Virus record (IMG/VR): IMGVR_UViG_3300004181_000001
Location: 1-41,359 of that record
Length of the DNA stretch: 41,359 nucleotides
Source of the DNA: a virus
Direction: 5' to 3' (one strand)
A program made the position numbers and the translations under genes. Shown here piece by piece: positions 38,688 through 41,359 of this stretch (within the stretch, counting starts at the first letter, position 1; every line of letters begins with the position of its first letter). Below the pieces are notes generated by a model. That model made no database searches. It saw nothing but the letters and a program-made list of their open reading frames with translations, and was not told where the DNA came from.

Positions 38688-39253
38688 CGCATCTGGCTTT
38701 CTTTGGAGAAGACCACGATTTCGGCGTTTTCCATCGCCTCAATGCCCAGAAAGAAGTTGTCGGTCGGGTCCACGCGCTGCTGGTCAGCATGGTTGAACAC
38801 GAGCTTGCGCGGGCGCTGCCAGTCGGCCATGCGGTTTTCAGCCGTCACGGTGATGGTGCTGGTGGTGCGGCCCAGGGCGATGCTGGGCACATCGAGCCGG
38901 CCCTGCCAGGCGGTGGGGTCCACATGCAGCGTGGCGCCGTCCAGAAACGCCCACAGCACCGTCACGGCGCGGCCCTGGTACTCCTCGGTCTGGGCGTCGG
39001 CCAACGCCTCGTCAGTCACGCCGGACAGGGTGAATTTCAGGCCTTCCACCTGGTCAGGCGTTTCCACGGTTTTTTCAATGGTGCCGATGCCGCGCGCCGC
39101 CAGCCAGGTGTGCCCGTCATAGTCAATGTCGAAGTCGGTGCCGGCCAGGTAGACGGTGGCCGAGTCGAATTCAATCTTGATCAGCGGAAAGTAGGGAACG
39201 TGGTCGTTCTGCAGCGCTGCGACCAGCCCGGCGTCAAGGCCCCGGGCGCTCAT
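38684..39253 (-). CDS. Distal tail/hub protein (DUF2163-like position)
   Basis: A 189-residue protein MSARGLDAGLVAALQNDHVP. Beta-rich (PLIKIEFDSATVYLAGTDFD) with VDPTAWQGRLDVPSIALGRT. Lies between the preceding distal-tail gene and the NlpC-like gene, the usual order of the hub proteins downstream of the tape measure. Family assignment is tentative. Confidence 0.62.
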   Translation of the reverse strand: MSARGLDAGLVAALQNDHVPYFPLIKIEFDSATVYLAGTDFDIDYDGHTWLAARGIGTIEKTVETPDQVEGLKFTLSGVTDEALADAQTEEYQGRAVTVLWAFLDGATLHVDPTAWQGRLDVPSIALGRTTSTITVTAENRMADWQRPRKLVFNHADQQRVDPTDNFFLGIEAMENAEIVVFSKESQMR

Positions 39254-39876
39254 GCAAACACCTCTTCAAATTCCACCGTAAAGGGTTCGTACATGGCCGA
39301 GGTGCGCGGCGCGTGGAAGCTGTCGGCCAGTACAAACAGCGCGGCGGGCCGGATCAGCGTGACGGCAGCGTTGGCAGCGGCCTGGGCACGCAGGCGCGAG
39401 GGCACTAGCACCGGCATGTCGCCTGAGCCGTCGGCGGTGGCCAGCTCGCAGTTCTCGATCAGCTGGCCGTTGATGGCGAACATGTCGCCCGGCGCCAGCG
39501 TGGCGCCAGCGCCGCAGCCTTTGAACACCACTGCAATCCCGAACTGCGCCACGGTGGTTTTGACCTGGACGCCGGTGGTGGCAATAGTGCCGGCCGGGTA
39601 GCCTGGAGCGTTGCCCACGCCGAACTTGCGCATGTCCCACAGGCTCACGCGGTGTTCCTTGCCGTTGAGCTTGCGCAGAAAGCCCAGCAGATCCTGCCGG
39701 CGGTCGGAGCGGTCTTCAGGGAAGGTCAGCGCCATTTGCCAGTGCGCGCCTGGCTGGCCGCTGGTCTGCTGGCCGCCGCCGAGCACCGAGCGCTCGACCA
39801 CGTCGGTGTTGAGCAGCCACATGTCCGCCTGCCGCGGCATGAAGGCCCGTGTGGTGGGCCAGGCGTAGGTGGTCAT
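39250..39876 (-). CDS. Distal tail protein-like
   Basis: A 208-residue protein MTTYAWPTTRAFMPRQADMW. It follows the tape measure directly. The pattern RAFMPRQADMWLLNTDVVER and GAHWQMALTFPEDRSDRRQD followed by LLGFLRKLNG is typical of distal tail proteins that form the ring beneath the tail tube. The C-terminal MYEPFTVEFEEVFA overlaps the next start by ATGA. Confidence 0.66.
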   Translation of the reverse strand: MTTYAWPTTRAFMPRQADMWLLNTDVVERSVLGGGQQTSGQPGAHWQMALTFPEDRSDRRQDLLGFLRKLNGKEHRVSLWDMRKFGVGNAPGYPAGTIATTGVQVKTTVAQFGIAVVFKGCGAGATLAPGDMFAINGQLIENCELATADGSGDMPVLVPSRLRAQAAANAAVTLIRPAALFVLADSFHAPRTSAMYEPFTVEFEEVFA

Positions 39877-41359
39877 TTAGCCGCGCCTCCGACGGCCGTC
39901 TTCCACGCGGTCGCGGCGGGCTTCGGCCCGCACCTGCTGCATGCCGGCCACCACCTCGGCCCGGCTGACCCCGTTGCCGAAGGTGTAGTTGTTGACCACG
40001 GTGGTGCTGCCGCTCACCTTTTGGCCCTTGCTGTGGTCGACCACGGTTTCCTGTGGGTGCAGCATGGCCCAGAAGCCGCCCTTGCCATCCAGGCCGCCGG
40101 AGCGCAGGCCGTTGCCGGTGTGGCCGCCACCATCAAAACTCAGCGACCCGGCCAGTTCAATGCCGCCGGCGTCATTCATGAAGCTGGCAGGGCTGCCGCC
40201 GCCGCCCATCAAGCTGGAAATAGCGCTCATGATGCTGCCGCCGGAACTGCCCTTGAGCGCGCCGGTCAATGCATCGTTTCCGGCCTGCACAATAGGGGTG
40301 ATCAGCGGCTGCAGCACGGTTTTGGCAAACTGGGCTTTCAACTCGGTCAGGAAGATGTCGGCCAGGCTCTTGCCGTTGCGGAAGCCGTCGAGCAGGCCCT
40401 CGCTGATGCTCTGGCTGATGCCTTCGGCGCGCTTCTTGTTGTCCTCAATCTCGGCGGCGCGAATCTCCTTGGCGCCTTCCTGCGCCTTGAGCTCGCGCTC
40501 CCGGCGCAGCAAATTAATTTTTCGCTCCGTCTGTGAAATCACCGCATCGCCAAGGTCTTTGCTTCGGGCATCAATGAGCAGTTGCTCCTCGTGCGCGATG
40601 TTGGCGTCAAGCCGGGCCAGCTTCAGGACATTGAGCGCCTCAGCACTCAGGCCGATCGCTTCGACCTCTTCCAACAGCGTCTGGTTGCTTTTGACCAGCT
40701 GCTCGTTTTCGGCAATCATGCTGGCGAGGTATCTGTCGCTCAGCTCAGCCGTTTTGGCGCGGACCTCGCCAAGCTTGGCCTCTGCCTCGGCGGCGGCCTT
40801 GATGGCCGGCTGCTTGGCCAGCAAGATGGCCTGCTGCTCGGTCAGCTGCTTGAGGCTGATGGCACCCTTGCCGTAAATGGTATTGAGGCGGTTCCAGTCT
40901 TCCGAAAACGTGCCGCTCAGGCCCGACAGCTCGGCCAGCAGCTTGGCTTGTTCGGCCAGCTCTTTGTTGGCGGCCTTGGCGGCTGAGTCGGCGCCTGATT
41001 TATCTCCGAGTGCAGGGGTGCTCCGGCCAGAGTCATAAAAATCAGACTCCAACTTGCTAGCGTTACCGCTGGCCGATTTGAAAATCAATGAATCAAAGTA
41101 CTTTTGACGCTTCTGCGCTGCGTCGAGCTCGCGCTGTGCCGCTGCAAGTCTTGAAGATGACTTGGCCGAACCACTCGGTCCGACAAACGCAGCGCCGCCG
41201 CCGTTTTCCCCAACGACGGCCTTACCCGCCTGAAGACGGGCAACCTCTCCAGCAAGCCGGGACACGTCCGTCTGCGCCTTTTTGGCACCGTCCGACCAAC
41301 TGTCAAACGGGTTTGTTTTGAGCCCGATCTCGACGAACGCCGCCCAGTATGAGCCGAAG
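39877..41359 (-). CDS. Tail tape measure protein, C-terminal part (cut by window edge)
   Basis: 493 codons from the window edge to TAA 39879-39877. Long helical stretches (SRLAAAQRELDAAQKRQKYF, then LAELSGLSGTFSEDWNRLNT) precede a C-terminal domain typical of lambda-family tape measure proteins (SLADIFLTELKAQFAKTVLQ, SFDGGGHTGNGLRSGGLDGK). Joining it to the N-terminal part at 1-335 keeps the frame (ACC codon across the edge) and would give about 605 residues. There may still be a missing piece between them. Confidence 0.85.
   Translation of the reverse strand, partial: FGSYWAAFVEIGLKTNPFDSWSDGAKKAQTDVSRLAGEVARLQAGKAVVGENGGGAAFVGPSGSAKSSSRLAAAQRELDAAQKRQKYFDSLIFKSASGNASKLESDFYDSGRSTPALGDKSGADSAAKAANKELAEQAKLLAELSGLSGTFSEDWNRLNTIYGKGAISLKQLTEQQAILLAKQPAIKAAAEAEAKLGEVRAKTAELSDRYLASMIAENEQLVKSNQTLLEEVEAIGLSAEALNVLKLARLDANIAHEEQLLIDARSKDLGDAVISQTERKINLLRRERELKAQEGAKEIRAAEIEDNKKRAEGISQSISEGLLDGFRNGKSLADIFLTELKAQFAKTVLQPLITPIVQAGNDALTGALKGSSGGSIMSAISSLMGGGGSPASFMNDAGGIELAGSLSFDGGGHTGNGLRSGGLDGKGGFWAMLHPQETVVDHSKGQKVSGSTTVVNNYTFGNGVSRAEVVAGMQQVRAEARRDRVEDGRRRRG

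Noticed and set aside
1-41359. CRISPR arrays, insertion sequences, rRNA genes
   Set aside because: No regularly spaced repeats, transposase motifs or rRNA-like sequence were seen in the window.

Overview
The window looks like an essentially complete genome of a temperate, long-tailed (siphovirus-type) phage, shown in circularly permuted form. Both ends fall inside one gene on the minus strand, the tail tape measure gene: its N-terminal part is at 1-335 and its C-terminal part at 39877-41359. The DNA is GC-rich. The gene repertoire (GpA-type terminase, lambda-family portal, protease-capsid fusion, YdaS-like and CII-like regulators, PRTRC-type ParB) and the attachment site in a tRNA-Cys(GCA) gene suggest a betaproteobacterial host, probably of the Comamonadaceae type. 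The host is inferred; no host gene is present.

Layout. (1) Leftward from about 14.1 kb runs the lytic/late programme on the minus strand: YdaS/Cro-like regulator, CII-like regulator, an O-like replication protein carrying a probable origin inside its gene, tail protein Z, terminase small subunit, a PD-(D/E)XK-like protein, terminase large subunit, a Mor-like activator, gpW, portal, a small membrane protein, the protease-capsid fusion, decoration, head-tail joining and tail terminator proteins, tail tube, the two tail chaperones joined by a -1 frameshift, and the tape measure. Across the window junction the same direction continues from 41.4 kb down to 31.7 kb with tail tip, NlpC-like, J-like and fibre proteins, membrane/holin proteins, an M15 endolysin and a nested Rz/Rz1 pair, ending at a strong terminator at 31664-31698. 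(2) Rightward from 14.1 kb is a short lysogeny operon (repressor, an exported protein, a small protein) ending at a terminator at 15327-15351. (3) A second rightward operon starts at a promoter-operator at 15421-15457, which is a near copy of the promoter of the Cro-like gene. It runs about 12.7 kb through small ATGA-coupled genes, a dNMP kinase, a large ParB-like protein, a diversity-generating retroelement (DGR), an excisionase-like protein and others. (4) The integrase (minus strand), attP with the 3' half of tRNA-Cys, and a few accessory genes including an SRAP protein lie at 28.2-31.7 kb.

The outstanding system is the DGR at 23127-26045. It has two consecutive DUF1566/C-type-lectin-like target genes, each ending in a variable repeat (VR1 23622-23720, VR2 24170-24273), an Avd-type accessory gene, one template repeat (TR 24845-24948) and a reverse transcriptase with YVDDF and the DGR-type SQ motif. 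Over the 99 aligned bases VR1 differs from TR at 16 positions and VR2 at 15; every difference is at a TR adenine, and all lie in 11 AAY codons. The two targets sit in the early operon, not in the tail module, so what they bind and where they act is open.

Other notable structure: a replication origin (perfect DnaA box plus perfect inverted repeats) inside the O-like gene; the duplicated 37-bp promoter-operator; an A10 slippery frameshift; an internal ribosome-binding site that could release free capsid protein from the protease-capsid fusion; a paired palindromic element tied to a Mor-like activator; and a 36-residue membrane peptide in the lysis cassette.
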